Positions 23,765 to 32,351 of a stretch of DNA of 39,897 bases are shown in pieces. Position numbers and translations under genes: made by a program. The stretch is taken from contig NZ_JAAALL010000005.1 of the NCBI RefSeq assembly GCF_009906315.1, positions 1 through 39,897 on the forward strand. Reading direction: 5' to 3'. Source of the DNA: Kineococcus vitellinus. GTDB taxonomy: Bacteria > Actinomycetota > Actinomycetes > Actinomycetales > Kineococcaceae. Below the pieces are notes generated by a model. The model did no database searches and had not been told where the DNA came from. It saw only the letters and a program-made list of their open reading frames with translations. Numbering within the stretch: the stretch's first letter is position 1; the number at the start of each line of letters is the position of its first letter.

Positions 23765-23771
23765 GGCCGAC

Positions 23772-25067
23772 GTGGAACAGCAGATCCGGACGTGGGCCCC
23801 GGCACCCGCCCTCTCCCGCACCGCCGTGCTCGCCCCCGTCGACCCGCCGCCGCGGCTGCTCATGGGCCCGGGCCCGATCACGGTCGACCCGCGCGTGCTG
23901 CGCGCGATGTCCGCCCAGCTCACCGGGCAGTACGACCCGTGGATGACGGCGTGCATGACCGAGACCCAGGCGCTCTACCGCGAGGTGTTCCGCACCCGCA
24001 ACGAGGCGACGGTGCTCGTCGACGGCACCTCGCGCGCCGGCATCGAGGCCGCGCTGGTCTCCCTGATCACCCCCGGCGACCGGGTGCTCGTGCCGGTCTT
24101 CGGCCGCTTCGGGCACCTGCTGCGCGAGATCGCCGAGCGCTGCGGCGCCGAGGTCCACGTGCGCGAGGTCCCCTGGGGGCGGGTGTTCACCCCCGAGGAG
24201 CTGGAGCGGGCCGTCCGCGAGGTCCGCCCGCAGCTCGTCGCCCTCGTGCAGGGCGACACCTCCACGACGATGAACCAGCCGCTGGAGGGCCTCGGCGAGG
24301 TGTGCCACCGCCACGGCGCGCTGCTCTACGTCGACTGCACCGCCTCCCTGGGCGGCAACCCCTTCGCCATGGACGACTGGGGGGTGGACGCCGCCACCGC
24401 CGGCCTGCAGAAGTGCCTGGGCGGCCCCTCCGGCAGCTCCCCGCTGTCGCTGTCCGCGCGCGCCGTCGAGGTCGTCGACTCCCGGCGCAGCGTCGAGGCG
24501 GGCCTGCGCGCCGACCCGGACGCCGAGGACGGCGCGGCGGCGGACGGGCGGCGGGTGCGCTCCAACTACTTCGACCTCGGGATGGTCCTGGACTACTGGA
24601 GCGAGGCGCGGCTGAACCACCACACCGAGGCCACGACGATGCTCTACGGCGCCCGCGAGTGCGCCCGCCTGCTGCTGGAGGAGGGCCTGGAGGCGGCCGT
24701 CGCCCGCCACCGCCTGCACGGCGACGCGGTGCTCGCCGGCGTGCGGGGCCTGGGGCTGCGGGTGTTCGGCGACGTGGCGCACAAGATGCACAACGTCGTG
24801 GCCGTCGAGGTCCCCGACGGCGTGGACGGCGAGGCGGTGCGCTCGGCGCTGCTGCACGACTACGGCATCGAGATCGGCACCTCCTTCGGCCCCCTCGCCG
24901 GGCGCGTGTGGCGCATCGGGACCATGGGCTACAACGCCCGCAGGGACGCCGTCCTGGTCACCCTCGCCGCGCTGGAGGCGGTGCTGCGCACCGCCGGCGC
25001 CCCGCTCGTCCCCGGCGGCGGCACGGGCGCCGCCCTGGAGGTCTACGCGCAGGGGGTGCCCGCGTGA
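23772..25067 (+). CDS. pucG: Class V aminotransferase, (S)-ureidoglycine-glyoxylate aminotransferase-like
   Basis: This is a 431-residue fold type I PLP enzyme of the alanine-glyoxylate/serine-pyruvate group. Signatures are PPRLLMGPGPITVDPRVLRA, VDGTSRAGIEAAL, VPVFGRFGHLLREI, LLYVDCTASLGG with the cofactor Asp, the Schiff-base Lys in AGLQKCLGGPSGSSP, and RVWRIGTMGYNA. In Bacillus, PucG transaminates ureidoglycine with glyoxylate, giving glycine and oxalurate; the next gene makes ureidoglycine, which supports that role. Start choice: GTG 23772 follows TATGCT by 7 nt, and coding-type third-base GC begins there. GTG 23742 (GGAGG at 8 nt) and ATG 23760 are alternatives that would place the palindrome inside the gene. 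Confidence 0.87.
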   Translation: MEQQIRTWAPAPALSRTAVLAPVDPPPRLLMGPGPITVDPRVLRAMSAQLTGQYDPWMTACMTETQALYREVFRTRNEATVLVDGTSRAGIEAALVSLITPGDRVLVPVFGRFGHLLREIAERCGAEVHVREVPWGRVFTPEELERAVREVRPQLVALVQGDTSTTMNQPLEGLGEVCHRHGALLYVDCTASLGGNPFAMDDWGVDAATAGLQKCLGGPSGSSPLSLSARAVEVVDSRRSVEAGLRADPDAEDGAAADGRRVRSNYFDLGMVLDYWSEARLNHHTEATTMLYGARECARLLLEEGLEAAVARHRLHGDAVLAGVRGLGLRVFGDVAHKMHNVVAVEVPDGVDGEAVRSALLHDYGIEIGTSFGPLAGRVWRIGTMGYNARRDAVLVTLAALEAVLRTAGAPLVPGGGTGAALEVYAQGVPA

Positions 25068-26341
25068 GCGCGCAGGCCCCCCCGGCCGGCGCCGCCCCCG
25101 CCGGCGCGCCACTCGCCGACGCCCGCCGCGCGCTGCGGCGCTGCGACGAGCTCGCGGGCCTGTCGGCGAGCGCGCAGGGCGTCGAGCGCGTGCACCTGTC
25201 GCCCGAGCACGCCCGCGCCAACGCCCTGGCCGCGGGCTGGATGGGCGAGCTCGGCATGCGCACCTGGAGCGACCAGGCCGGCAACCAGTGGGGGCGCCTG
25301 GAGGGCCGCGCCCCCGGCCTGCCCGCGCTCGTGCTGGGCTCGCACCTGGACACCGTCCCCGACGCCGGGCGCTACGACGGCGTCCTCGGCGTCGTCAGCG
25401 CGCTGGAGGTCGTGCGCCGGCTCGCGCCGCGCGCCGCCTCGCTGCCCTTCGCCCTGGAGGTCGTCGCCTTCTCCGACGAGGAGGGGACCCGCTTCTCCAC
25501 CGCGCTGCTCGGCAGCTCCGCGGTGGCCGGGGCCTGGCGCGAGGAGTGGTGGGAGCGCACCGACCGCGACGGCGTCAGCGTTCGCGAGGCCGCCGAGCGC
25601 TTCGGGCTGGACCCCTCCCGCGTGCACGAGGCCGCCCGCCGGCCCGAGGACCTCGTCGGCTACCTGGAGCTGCACATCGAGCAGGGCCCGCTGCTGGAGG
25701 CCGCCGACCGGCCGCTGGGCGTGGTCACCTCCATCGCGGGCGCCCGGCGCTTCACCGCCCGGGTGCTCGGCGAGGCCCGCCACGCCGGCGGCACCCCCTA
25801 CCCCCGGCGCCGCGACGCCCTCGTCGGCGCCGCGGAGGTCGTGCTGGCCGTCGAGCGCCTGGCCGTCGAGGCCGACGGCATCGCCACCGTGGGGCGGCTG
25901 CAGGCCCACCCGGGCGGGGTCAACGTCGTGCCCGGCCTCGTGGAGCTCTCCCTCGACGTGCGCGCCGAGCACGACGAGGACCGCGACGCCCTCGTCGAGC
26001 GGATCAGCGAGCACGCGCAGCGCTCCTGCGCGGCGCGCCGGCTGACCTTCGAGCTCACCGAGACGCACACCGCGGCCGGCGTGCGCTGCGACGAGGAGCT
26101 CCAGGCGTCGGTGGTGGCCGGCATCGCCGCCACCGGGGACGGCGCCCCGCTGCGCACCTGGAGCCGCGCCGGGCACGACGCGATGGCGGTGGCCGCGATC
26201 ACGCCGGTGGCCATGCTCTTCGTGCGCTGCGCGGACGGCATCAGCCACGCGCCGCAGGAGTCCGTCACCCTGGAGGACGTGGCCCACGGCATCGACGCCT
26301 TCGAGGCCGCCGTGCTGGACGTGGCGCGGCGGCGCGGGTGA
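25064..26341 (+). CDS. allC: Allantoate amidohydrolase / M20 Zn-dependent amidase (AllC/HyuC type)
   Basis: This 425-residue binuclear metallohydrolase of the M20 hydantoinase/carbamoylase family has metal-site motifs LGSHLDTVPDAGRYDGVLGV, AFSDEEGTRF, LELHIEQGPLLE and AGHDAMA, and a terminal DGISHAPQE. The lid-domain segment GEARHAGGTPYPRRRDALVG is typical. Allantoate amidohydrolase releases ammonia and CO2 from allantoate to give ureidoglycine; N-carbamoyl-amino acid hydrolases are close relatives and cannot be excluded on sequence. The flanking ureidoglycine aminotransferase-like gene and the upstream allantoinase favour allantoate. GTG 25064 overlaps the preceding stop by 4 bases (GTGA), so translation is coupled. 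Confidence 0.9.
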   Translation: MSAQAPPAGAAPAGAPLADARRALRRCDELAGLSASAQGVERVHLSPEHARANALAAGWMGELGMRTWSDQAGNQWGRLEGRAPGLPALVLGSHLDTVPDAGRYDGVLGVVSALEVVRRLAPRAASLPFALEVVAFSDEEGTRFSTALLGSSAVAGAWREEWWERTDRDGVSVREAAERFGLDPSRVHEAARRPEDLVGYLELHIEQGPLLEAADRPLGVVTSIAGARRFTARVLGEARHAGGTPYPRRRDALVGAAEVVLAVERLAVEADGIATVGRLQAHPGGVNVVPGLVELSLDVRAEHDEDRDALVERISEHAQRSCAARRLTFELTETHTAAGVRCDEELQASVVAGIAATGDGAPLRTWSRAGHDAMAVAAITPVAMLFVRCADGISHAPQESVTLEDVAHGIDAFEAAVLDVARRRG

Positions 26342-27267
26342 GCGGGCCGGGCGCCCCCGGGCCCGGCGCGAGGACCGGCGCGGAGGCCGGCCAGAAGGCG
26401 GGAACGAGGACCGGCGCGGGGGACCGGCCGGGGGACGGGAGCGTGCGCGAGCGCATCGAGCGGACCTGGACGCAGCTCAGCCCCGTCGAGCGCCGGCTGG
26501 CCGAGCTGGTGCTCGAGCACGCCGAGGACCTCGCCGGCTACACCGGCGCCGAGCTCGCCGACGCCTCCGGCACCTCCAAGGCGTCGGTCAGCCGGTTCTT
26601 CCGGCGCCTGGGCTTCGACTCCTTCGCCCAGGCGCGGGCCGACGCCCGCGGGCTGCGCGCCCGCGGCGTCCCGCTGGGCGGGCTGCCGCCGGACGCCGGG
26701 GACGCCGTCGACCTGCACCTGGCCCACGACGCGCGCAACCTCGCGGCGGCCGCGCAGGCGCTGGACCGCGACGCGCTCGAGGCCGCCGCCCGGCTGCTGG
26801 CCGGGGCCCGGCGCGTGGTGGTCGCCGGCTGGCGCAACAGCTACCCGGTCGCGCTGCACCTGCGCGAGCAGCTGCTGCAGGCGCGCGCCGACGTCGCCCT
26901 GGTGCCGCAGCCGGGGCAGACGGTCGCCGAGGAGGTCGCCTCGCTGGGGGAGCGCGACGCGTTCGTCCTCGTCGCCTTCCGCCGCCGGCCGCCCGCGGTG
27001 GCCGCCGTGCTCGGGCACGTGAGCGGGCTCGGGGTGCCCTCGGTCGTGCTCGCGGACCCCACGGCCCGGCCGGCCACCGCCGCGGCGCGGCACCGCTTCG
27101 AGGTCCCCGTCGACGGTCCCGGCGCCTTCGACAGCTACGCGGCCGCGACGGCCGTGGTCGCGGTGCTCGCCGAGGCGGTGCTGGCCCGCTGCGGGGCGCG
27201 CGGGCGCGCCCGCCGCGGCGCCGTCGCCCGGGCGCACGAGGCGCTCTCGGAGCTGGAGGTGCGCTGA
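26338..27267 (+). CDS. MurR/RpiR-family regulator with SIS domain
   Basis: This 309-residue regulator has a Gly/Ala-rich 35-residue lead, an RpiR-type HTH at about 40-115 (LSPVERRLAELVLEHAEDLA to SGTSKASVSRFFRRLGFDSF), and a C-terminal SIS domain with ARRVVVAGWRNSYPVALHL and AFVLVAFRRRPPAV. SIS domains usually bind sugar phosphates, but RpiR-type regulators are also found in ureide and hydantoin clusters. GTG 26338 overlaps the allC stop by 4 bases, making it the third gene of the operon. It probably autoregulates the operon through the palindrome at 23743-23758. A later start near 26443 (VRERIERTWTQL) is possible because the lead looks unstructured. Confidence 0.9.
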   Translation: MSGPGAPGPGARTGAEAGQKAGTRTGAGDRPGDGSVRERIERTWTQLSPVERRLAELVLEHAEDLAGYTGAELADASGTSKASVSRFFRRLGFDSFAQARADARGLRARGVPLGGLPPDAGDAVDLHLAHDARNLAAAAQALDRDALEAAARLLAGARRVVVAGWRNSYPVALHLREQLLQARADVALVPQPGQTVAEEVASLGERDAFVLVAFRRRPPAVAAVLGHVSGLGVPSVVLADPTARPATAAARHRFEVPVDGPGAFDSYAAATAVVAVLAEAVLARCGARGRARRGAVARAHEALSELEVR

Positions 27268-27291
27268 CGCCGCAGCACCGGGCCCTGCCGC

Positions 27292-28815
27292 TCAGGCCTC
27301 GTCGCCCGCCAGCACGCTGCGGCTGCCGCCGGAGCGCTTGGCGACGTACATGGCGGCGTCGGCCCGCGACAGCAGCGAGTCGGCGTCGTCGTCGCGCACC
27401 GAGGTCGTCACGCCGACGCTGGCGCCGATCGTCGCCGGGCCGGCGCTGAGCAGGAACGGCTCGCGCAGGCACGCGACGACGGCCTCGCCGACGTCCTCGA
27501 CCAGCCCGGGCAGCCGGTCCGGCAGCAGGACGGCGAACTCGTCGCCGCCCAGGCGGGCGGGCAGCCCGTCCGCGCCGACCGCCTGGGCCAACCGCCGGGC
27601 GGCCTCCTGCAGCAGCTCGTCGCCGGCCGCGTGCCCGAGGGTGTCGTTGACCGCCTTGAAGCCGTCCAGGTCGGCGAACAGCACCGCCACGCTCGCCCCC
27701 TCGGCGACGCAGCGCTCCAGCGCGGCGGTGAAGTGCCGCCGGTTCGGCAGCCCCGTCAGGGCGTCCACCAGCGCGTGGCGCTCGGACTCCTCCGACAGCC
27801 GCACGCGCACCAGGGCTGCCGCGGCCAGGGCGGCCAGGGACTCCACCGCCGTCTGGTCGATGCGCTGGGAGGCCGGGGCCGGTGCGCGCCGGGCGACGAC
27901 CCAGCGCCCGGACTCGCCGGGGATCGCGCAGCCGACCTCCTCGGCGCCGGGCGGGCGGGCGCACACCTGCAGCAGCCCCGTCGACACCAGCGCGGAGCCG
28001 TGCAGCTCCAGCGCCTGCACGAGCTCGTCGGCGCTGGCCGCGGCGTGCACCTGCACCGCGGCCTGGAAGAGGGCGTGCTGCTGGCGGCGGCGCTGGTGGG
28101 CGCTGCGCGAGGCCGACGCCGCCACGACGACGGCCAGCACGGGCACCAGGGTGAGCGCCACGACCCAGGGCGGCAGGGCCAGCTCGACGGCCGCCGCCAG
28201 GTAGCCCAGCACCGCCACGAGCAGGAACATCCCCCCGCCCACGGCCGTGCCCGGCTCGATGAGCTCGGCCACCGGGCTGCGGCCGTGCTCGACGGCGACG
28301 GAGAGCGCCGACAGCACCGCGTCGGTGACGTAGTACGCGCCGGCGCCGGTGAGGACGGCCAGCAGCTGGCGCGGGGTGAGGGGGTCGGCGGGCGCCAGCG
28401 CGCCGACGACGAGCGCGGCGACGAGGCCGGAGAGCATCGCCGAGCCGGCGTTGAAGACGCGGGAGGTCCAGGAGCGCCGGTCGAGCAGGTGGGCAGGCAG
28501 CGTCGACAGCGTCCACGTCAGCAGCGCCGTGCCGGGCGAGGCGGCCGGCGGGTGGACGGTGAGCAGGTGGAAGAGCACCACCGGTGACAGCGGCACGGAG
28601 ATGCCGGAGGCGATGCCGGTCACCAGCAGCGGGAAGCGCGCCAGGACCCAGCACAGCGGCACGCTCAGCACGAGCGCCCCCGCCAGCGCCGCGTCCGCCC
28701 CGCCCGCGCGCCAGCGCAGCAGGGCGCCCACCAGGGCGCCGAGCCCGAGCACGAGGGTCGCCGTGTCCACGGCCACCGACGCGCGCGGCCAGCCACCAGC
28801 CCGCCTGTTGTCCAC
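27292..28815 (-). CDS. Membrane-bound GGDEF diguanylate cyclase
   Basis: This 507-residue protein has about six to eight transmembrane helices (roughly residues 15-260), a GAF-like region with many Arg/Ala residues (about 270-335), and a C-terminal GGDEF domain. DALTGLPNRRHF begins near 348, FADLDGFKAVNDTLGHAAGD carries the metal Asp, and ARLGGDEFAVLLP near 420 has the intact catalytic signature. The residues preceding GGDEF (VGADGLPAR) do not show the RxxD inhibitory site. There is no EAL domain, so c-di-GMP synthesis is expected. GTG 28815 has GGAG at 7 nt and lies after a sigma28-like promoter; the open frame upstream of it reads through that promoter and is rejected. The 3' end converges on rpiR within 24 bp. 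Confidence 0.9.
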   Translation of the reverse strand: MDNRRAGGWPRASVAVDTATLVLGLGALVGALLRWRAGGADAALAGALVLSVPLCWVLARFPLLVTGIASGISVPLSPVVLFHLLTVHPPAASPGTALLTWTLSTLPAHLLDRRSWTSRVFNAGSAMLSGLVAALVVGALAPADPLTPRQLLAVLTGAGAYYVTDAVLSALSVAVEHGRSPVAELIEPGTAVGGGMFLLVAVLGYLAAAVELALPPWVVALTLVPVLAVVVAASASRSAHQRRRQQHALFQAAVQVHAAASADELVQALELHGSALVSTGLLQVCARPPGAEEVGCAIPGESGRWVVARRAPAPASQRIDQTAVESLAALAAAALVRVRLSEESERHALVDALTGLPNRRHFTAALERCVAEGASVAVLFADLDGFKAVNDTLGHAAGDELLQEAARRLAQAVGADGLPARLGGDEFAVLLPDRLPGLVEDVGEAVVACLREPFLLSAGPATIGASVGVTTSVRDDDADSLLSRADAAMYVAKRSGGSRSVLAGDEA

Positions 28816-28867
28816 GTGCACGCTCCGTGGTCGCCTCCGCGCGCCGGACGGCGCACCACCCCCGCCC

Positions 28868-28894
28868 ATCGGCAGCGGGGCGGGTCCGCTTGAG
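28868..28894 (-). promoter_or_regulatory. Sigma28/FliA-like promoter of the GGDEF gene
   Basis: On the minus strand CTCA (28894-28891), 17 bases, then GCCGAT (28873-28868). The extended boxes CTCAAG and GCCGATGGG are almost the same as at chemoreceptor 1. The start codon lies 53 nt downstream. Confidence 0.7.
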
Positions 28895-28921
28895 CGGGCC
28901 GGGAGCCCGTCGCGGCGGCGG

Positions 28922-28927
28922 TAACCT
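28922..28927 (+). promoter_or_regulatory. -10 element of purSQL
   Basis: TAACCT fits TANNNT and lies 37 nt before the purS ATG at 28965, which has AAGGAG upstream. I see no clear -35 or PurR-type box. Confidence 0.35.
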
Positions 28928-28964
28928 GGGGCTGCCGATCCCACTCCCCTAAGGAGCCCCGCGC

Positions 28965-29231
28965 ATGGGCCGCGTCGTCATCGACGTCATGCCGAAACCC
29001 GAGATCCTCGACCCGCAGGGGAAGGCCGTCGTCGGCGCCCTTCCGCGCCTGGGGTTCGACCTCTTCACCGGTGTCCGCCAGGGCAAGCGCTTCGAGCTGG
29101 AGGTGCCCGGCGAGGTGACCCCCGAGGTCCTGGAACAGGCCCGCCGGGCCGCCGAGACCCTGCTGTCCAACCCGGTCATCGAGGACGTCGTCTCCGTGCG
29201 CGACGCGAGCGCCGCCGAGGTCGGCGCGTGA
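28965..29231 (+). CDS. purS: Phosphoribosylformylglycinamidine synthase subunit PurS
   Basis: PurS is the small bridging subunit of the three-part FGAR amidotransferase of de novo purine synthesis; it passes ammonia between PurQ and PurL. Its 88 residues match the family, with [20 protein letters not shown] at the start, [14 protein letters not shown] in the middle and [13 protein letters not shown] near the end. ATG 28965 is preceded by AAGGAG. It is the first gene of purS-purQ-purL, with a 4-base GTGA overlap to purQ. Confidence 0.96.
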   Translation: MGRVVIDVMPKPEILDPQGKAVVGALPRLGFDLFTGVRQGKRFELEVPGEVTPEVLEQARRAAETLLSNPVIEDVVSVRDASAAEVGA

Positions 29232-29920
29232 GCGAGGGCACGAGGGTCGGCGTCGTCACCTTCCCCGGCTCCCTCGACGACGGCGACGCCCGCCGCGCGG
29301 TGAAGCTGGCCGGCGCCGAGCCGGTGGTGCTCTGGCACGCCGACGCCGACCTGCGCGGTGTCGACGCGGTCGTGCTGCCCGGCGGCTTCTCCTACGGCGA
29401 CTACCTGCGCTGCGGCGCCATCGCCCGCTTCGCCCCCGTCATGGGCGAGGTCGTGCGCGCCGCCGGGGCCGGGATGCCGGTGCTCGGCATCTGCAACGGC
29501 TTCCAGGTGCTGTGCGAGTCGCACCTGCTGCCGGGGGCCCTGGTGCGCAACGACCACCAGCGGTTCCTGTGCAAGGACCAGCGGCTGCGGGTGGAGTCGA
29601 GCGCGACGGCGTGGACCTCCGCGTTCGCGCCGGGCCAGGAGATCACGATCCCGCTCAAGAACGGCGAGGGCGGCTTCGTCGCCGACGAGGCCACCCTGGA
29701 CCGCCTCGAGGGGGAGGGCCGCGTCGTCTTCCGCTACCTGGAGGGCAACCCCAACGGCTCGCTGCGCGACATCGCCGGCATCAGCAACGAGCGCGGCAAC
29801 GTCGTGGGCCTCATGCCGCACCCCGAGCACGCCGTCGAGGAGCTCTTCGGCCCCGGCCTGGACGGGCTGGGCCTGTTCGCCTCCGTGCTGAGCGCCGGCC
29901 TGCGGGCGGTGAGCGCGTGA
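29228..29920 (+). CDS. purQ: Phosphoribosylformylglycinamidine synthase subunit PurQ (glutaminase)
   Basis: This 230-residue class I glutamine amidotransferase hydrolyses glutamine to supply ammonia for FGAM formation. The nucleophile Cys lies in [13 protein letters not shown], and the His-Glu pair in [34 protein letters not shown] and [17 protein letters not shown] are family motifs. The GTG at 29228 overlaps the purS stop by four bases, and its own stop overlaps the purL start in the same way, so subunit synthesis is translationally coupled. Confidence 0.97.
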   Translation: MSEGTRVGVVTFPGSLDDGDARRAVKLAGAEPVVLWHADADLRGVDAVVLPGGFSYGDYLRCGAIARFAPVMGEVVRAAGAGMPVLGICNGFQVLCESHLLPGALVRNDHQRFLCKDQRLRVESSATAWTSAFAPGQEITIPLKNGEGGFVADEATLDRLEGEGRVVFRYLEGNPNGSLRDIAGISNERGNVVGLMPHPEHAVEELFGPGLDGLGLFASVLSAGLRAVSA

Positions 29921-32238
29921 GCGCCCCGGCCACGAGCGCGCTGGACACCGTCGAGCGCGCCGCGCAGACGCCCGAGCACCCCCAGCCGTGGTCGGAGCTG
30001 GGCCTGAAGGCCGACGAGTACGCGCGCGTCCGCGAGATCCTCGGCCGCCGCCCGACGGGCGCGGAGCTGGCGATGTACTCGGTGATGTGGAGCGAGCACT
30101 GCTCCTACAAGAGCTCCAAGGTGCACCTGCGCACCTTCGGCGAGCACCTCACCGAGGACATGAAGGCCTCGCTCATGGTCGGCATCGGCGAGAACGCCGG
30201 CGTCGTCGACATCGGGCAGGGCTGGGCCGTCACCTTCAAGGTGGAGAGCCACAACCACCCCAGCTTCATCGAGCCCTACCAGGGCGCCGCGACCGGTGTC
30301 GGCGGCATCATCCGCGACATCATGGCGATGGGCGCGCGCCCCGTCGCGGTCATGGACTCGCTGCGCTTCGGGGCGGTCGACCACCCCGACACCGCCCGCG
30401 TCGTGCCGGGCGTGGTCTCCGGCGTCGGCGGCTACGGCAACTGCATCGGGCTGCCCAACATCGGCGGCGAGGTCGTCTTCGACCCCTCCTACCAGGGCAA
30501 CCCGCTGGTCAACGCCCTGTGCGTGGGGGCGCTGCGCCACGAGGACCTGCACCTGGCCAACGCCCGCGGCGTCGGCAACCTCGTCGTGCTGTTCGGCGCC
30601 CGCACCGGCGGCGACGGCATCGGCGGCGTCTCGGTGCTGGCCAGCGAGACCTTCGACGCGGGCGGCCCCAGCAAGCGCCCCGCGGTGCAGGTGGGCGACC
30701 CGTTCCAGGAGAAGGTGCTCATCGAGTGCTGCCTGGAGCTCTTCCACGCCGGGCTCGTGGAGGGCATCCAGGACCTCGGCGGCGCCGGGCTGTCCTGCGC
30801 GACGAGCGAGCTGGCCTCCGCCGGTGACGGCGGGATGCTCATCCACCTCGACCGCGTCCCGCTGCGCGACCCCTCGCTGGCTCCCGAGGAGATCCTCATG
30901 AGCGAGTCGCAGGAGCGCATGATGGCGGTCGTCACGCCCGCCAACGTCGAAGCCTTCCTCGCGGTGACGGCCAGGTGGGACGTCGAGGCCGCGGTGCTGG
31001 GCGAGGTCACCGACGGCGACCACCTGGTCGTGCAGTGGCACGGCGAGACCGTCGTCGACGTGCCGCCGCGCACCGTCGCCCACGACGGCCCGGTCTACGA
31101 GCGCCCGTACGCGCGCCCGGCCTCCCAGGACGCGCTGCAGGCCGACGCGCCGACGGCCGCCCGGCTGGCGCGCCCGGCCGGCGGCGAGGAGCTGCGCGCG
31201 ACCCTGCTGCGCATGGTCGCCTCGCCCAACCTGTGCTCGCGCTCGTGGGTCACCGACCAGTACGACCGCTACGTGCTGGGGCGCACCGCGCTGGCGATGC
31301 CCGACGACGCGGGCGTGGTCCGCATCGACGAGGAGAGCGGCCTGGGGGTGGCGCTGAGCCTGGACGGCAACGGCCGCTACGCGCGGCTGGACCCGCGCAC
31401 GGGCGCGCAGCTGGCCCTCGCGGAGGCGTACCGCAACGTCGCCGCCACCGGCGCGAAGCCGCTCGCGGTCACCGACTGCCTGAACTTCGGCTCGCCGGAG
31501 GACCCGGGGGTCATGTGGCAGTTCGCCGAGGCCGTGCAGGGCCTGGCGCTGGCCTGCGAGGAGCTGGGCGTGCCGGTCACCGGCGGCAACGTGTCGCTGT
31601 ACAACCAGACCGGCGACCGGGGGCTGGACTCCGCGGTCCTGCCCACGCCGGTGATCGGCGTGCTCGGCGTCCTCGACGACGTCGCCCGCCGCACCCCCTC
31701 GGGCTGGCGCGAGGCGGGGCGCAACGTCTACCTGCTGGGCACGACGCGCGACGAGCTCGGCGGCTCGGAGTGGGCCTGGGCCGAGCACGGCCACCTCGGC
31801 GGCCTGCCCCCGGCGCTGGACCTGGCGCACGAGCGGCTGCTGGCCGACGTGCTCGTGCAGTGCTCGCGCGACGGCCTCGTCGAGGCCGCGCACGACCTGT
31901 CCGACGGCGGGCTGGCGCAGGCCCTCGCGGAGTCCTCGCTGCGCTTCGGCGTGGGCGCGCGGGTGTGGCTGGACGAGCTGTGCGAGCGCGACGGGATCGA
32001 CCCCTTCGTCGCGCTGTTCGCCGAGTCCGCGGGCCGCGCGCTCGTGGCGGTGCCGCGCGAGGAGGAGGTGCGCTTCACCGACATGTGCACCGCCCGGGGC
32101 CTGGCGCACCTGCGCATCGGCGTCACCGACGCCGTCGCCGGCGAGGAGCCCGTGCTCGACGTGCAGGGGCTGTTCTCGGTGCCGCTGGCGGAGCTGGGCG
32201 CGGCGCACGCGGCCACCCTGCCGCGCCACTTCGGCTGA
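29917..32238 (+). CDS. purL: Phosphoribosylformylglycinamidine synthase subunit PurL
   Basis: This is the 773-residue small-type PurL synthase subunit, which uses ATP, FGAR and ammonia from PurQ to form FGAM. Typical segments are [20 protein letters not shown] near the N-terminus, the ATP/Mg motif [57 protein letters not shown] and [14 protein letters not shown], and in the second half [18 protein letters not shown]. It has no glutaminase domain, consistent with separate PurQ. GTG 29917 overlaps the purQ stop by four bases. A 24-bp hairpin ends the operon. Confidence 0.97.
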   Translation: MSAPATSALDTVERAAQTPEHPQPWSELGLKADEYARVREILGRRPTGAELAMYSVMWSEHCSYKSSKVHLRTFGEHLTEDMKASLMVGIGENAGVVDIGQGWAVTFKVESHNHPSFIEPYQGAATGVGGIIRDIMAMGARPVAVMDSLRFGAVDHPDTARVVPGVVSGVGGYGNCIGLPNIGGEVVFDPSYQGNPLVNALCVGALRHEDLHLANARGVGNLVVLFGARTGGDGIGGVSVLASETFDAGGPSKRPAVQVGDPFQEKVLIECCLELFHAGLVEGIQDLGGAGLSCATSELASAGDGGMLIHLDRVPLRDPSLAPEEILMSESQERMMAVVTPANVEAFLAVTARWDVEAAVLGEVTDGDHLVVQWHGETVVDVPPRTVAHDGPVYERPYARPASQDALQADAPTAARLARPAGGEELRATLLRMVASPNLCSRSWVTDQYDRYVLGRTALAMPDDAGVVRIDEESGLGVALSLDGNGRYARLDPRTGAQLALAEAYRNVAATGAKPLAVTDCLNFGSPEDPGVMWQFAEAVQGLALACEELGVPVTGGNVSLYNQTGDRGLDSAVLPTPVIGVLGVLDDVARRTPSGWREAGRNVYLLGTTRDELGGSEWAWAEHGHLGGLPPALDLAHERLLADVLVQCSRDGLVEAAHDLSDGGLAQALAESSLRFGVGARVWLDELCERDGIDPFVALFAESAGRALVAVPREEEVRFTDMCTARGLAHLRIGVTDAVAGEEPVLDVQGLFSVPLAELGAAHAATLPRHFG

Positions 32239-32277
32239 GCCGGCGCGCCCCCCGGACGCCCTCTCCGCTCGCCCACC

Positions 32278-32329
32278 GCACGCACGAGCGCCCGGCACCT
32301 GCTCGCAGGTGCCGGGCGCTCGTGCGTGC
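32278..32329. terminator. Perfect 24-bp hairpin between purL and chemoreceptor 2
   Basis: A 24-base arm (32278-32301) pairs perfectly with 32306-32329 around loop CTCG. It lies between convergent purL and chemoreceptor 2 and can terminate both. Its left arm begins GCACGCACGAGCGCCCGGC, nearly the same as the sequence at the 21921 terminator. Confidence 0.88.
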
Positions 32330-32351
32330 CGGCGGGTGCCGGCGGCGGGTG

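Noticed and set aside
28816-28944. N-terminal extension of the GGDEF protein
   Set aside because: The extension reads through the sigma28-like promoter and is Pro/Arg/Gly-rich; GTG 28815 has a good ribosome-binding site.
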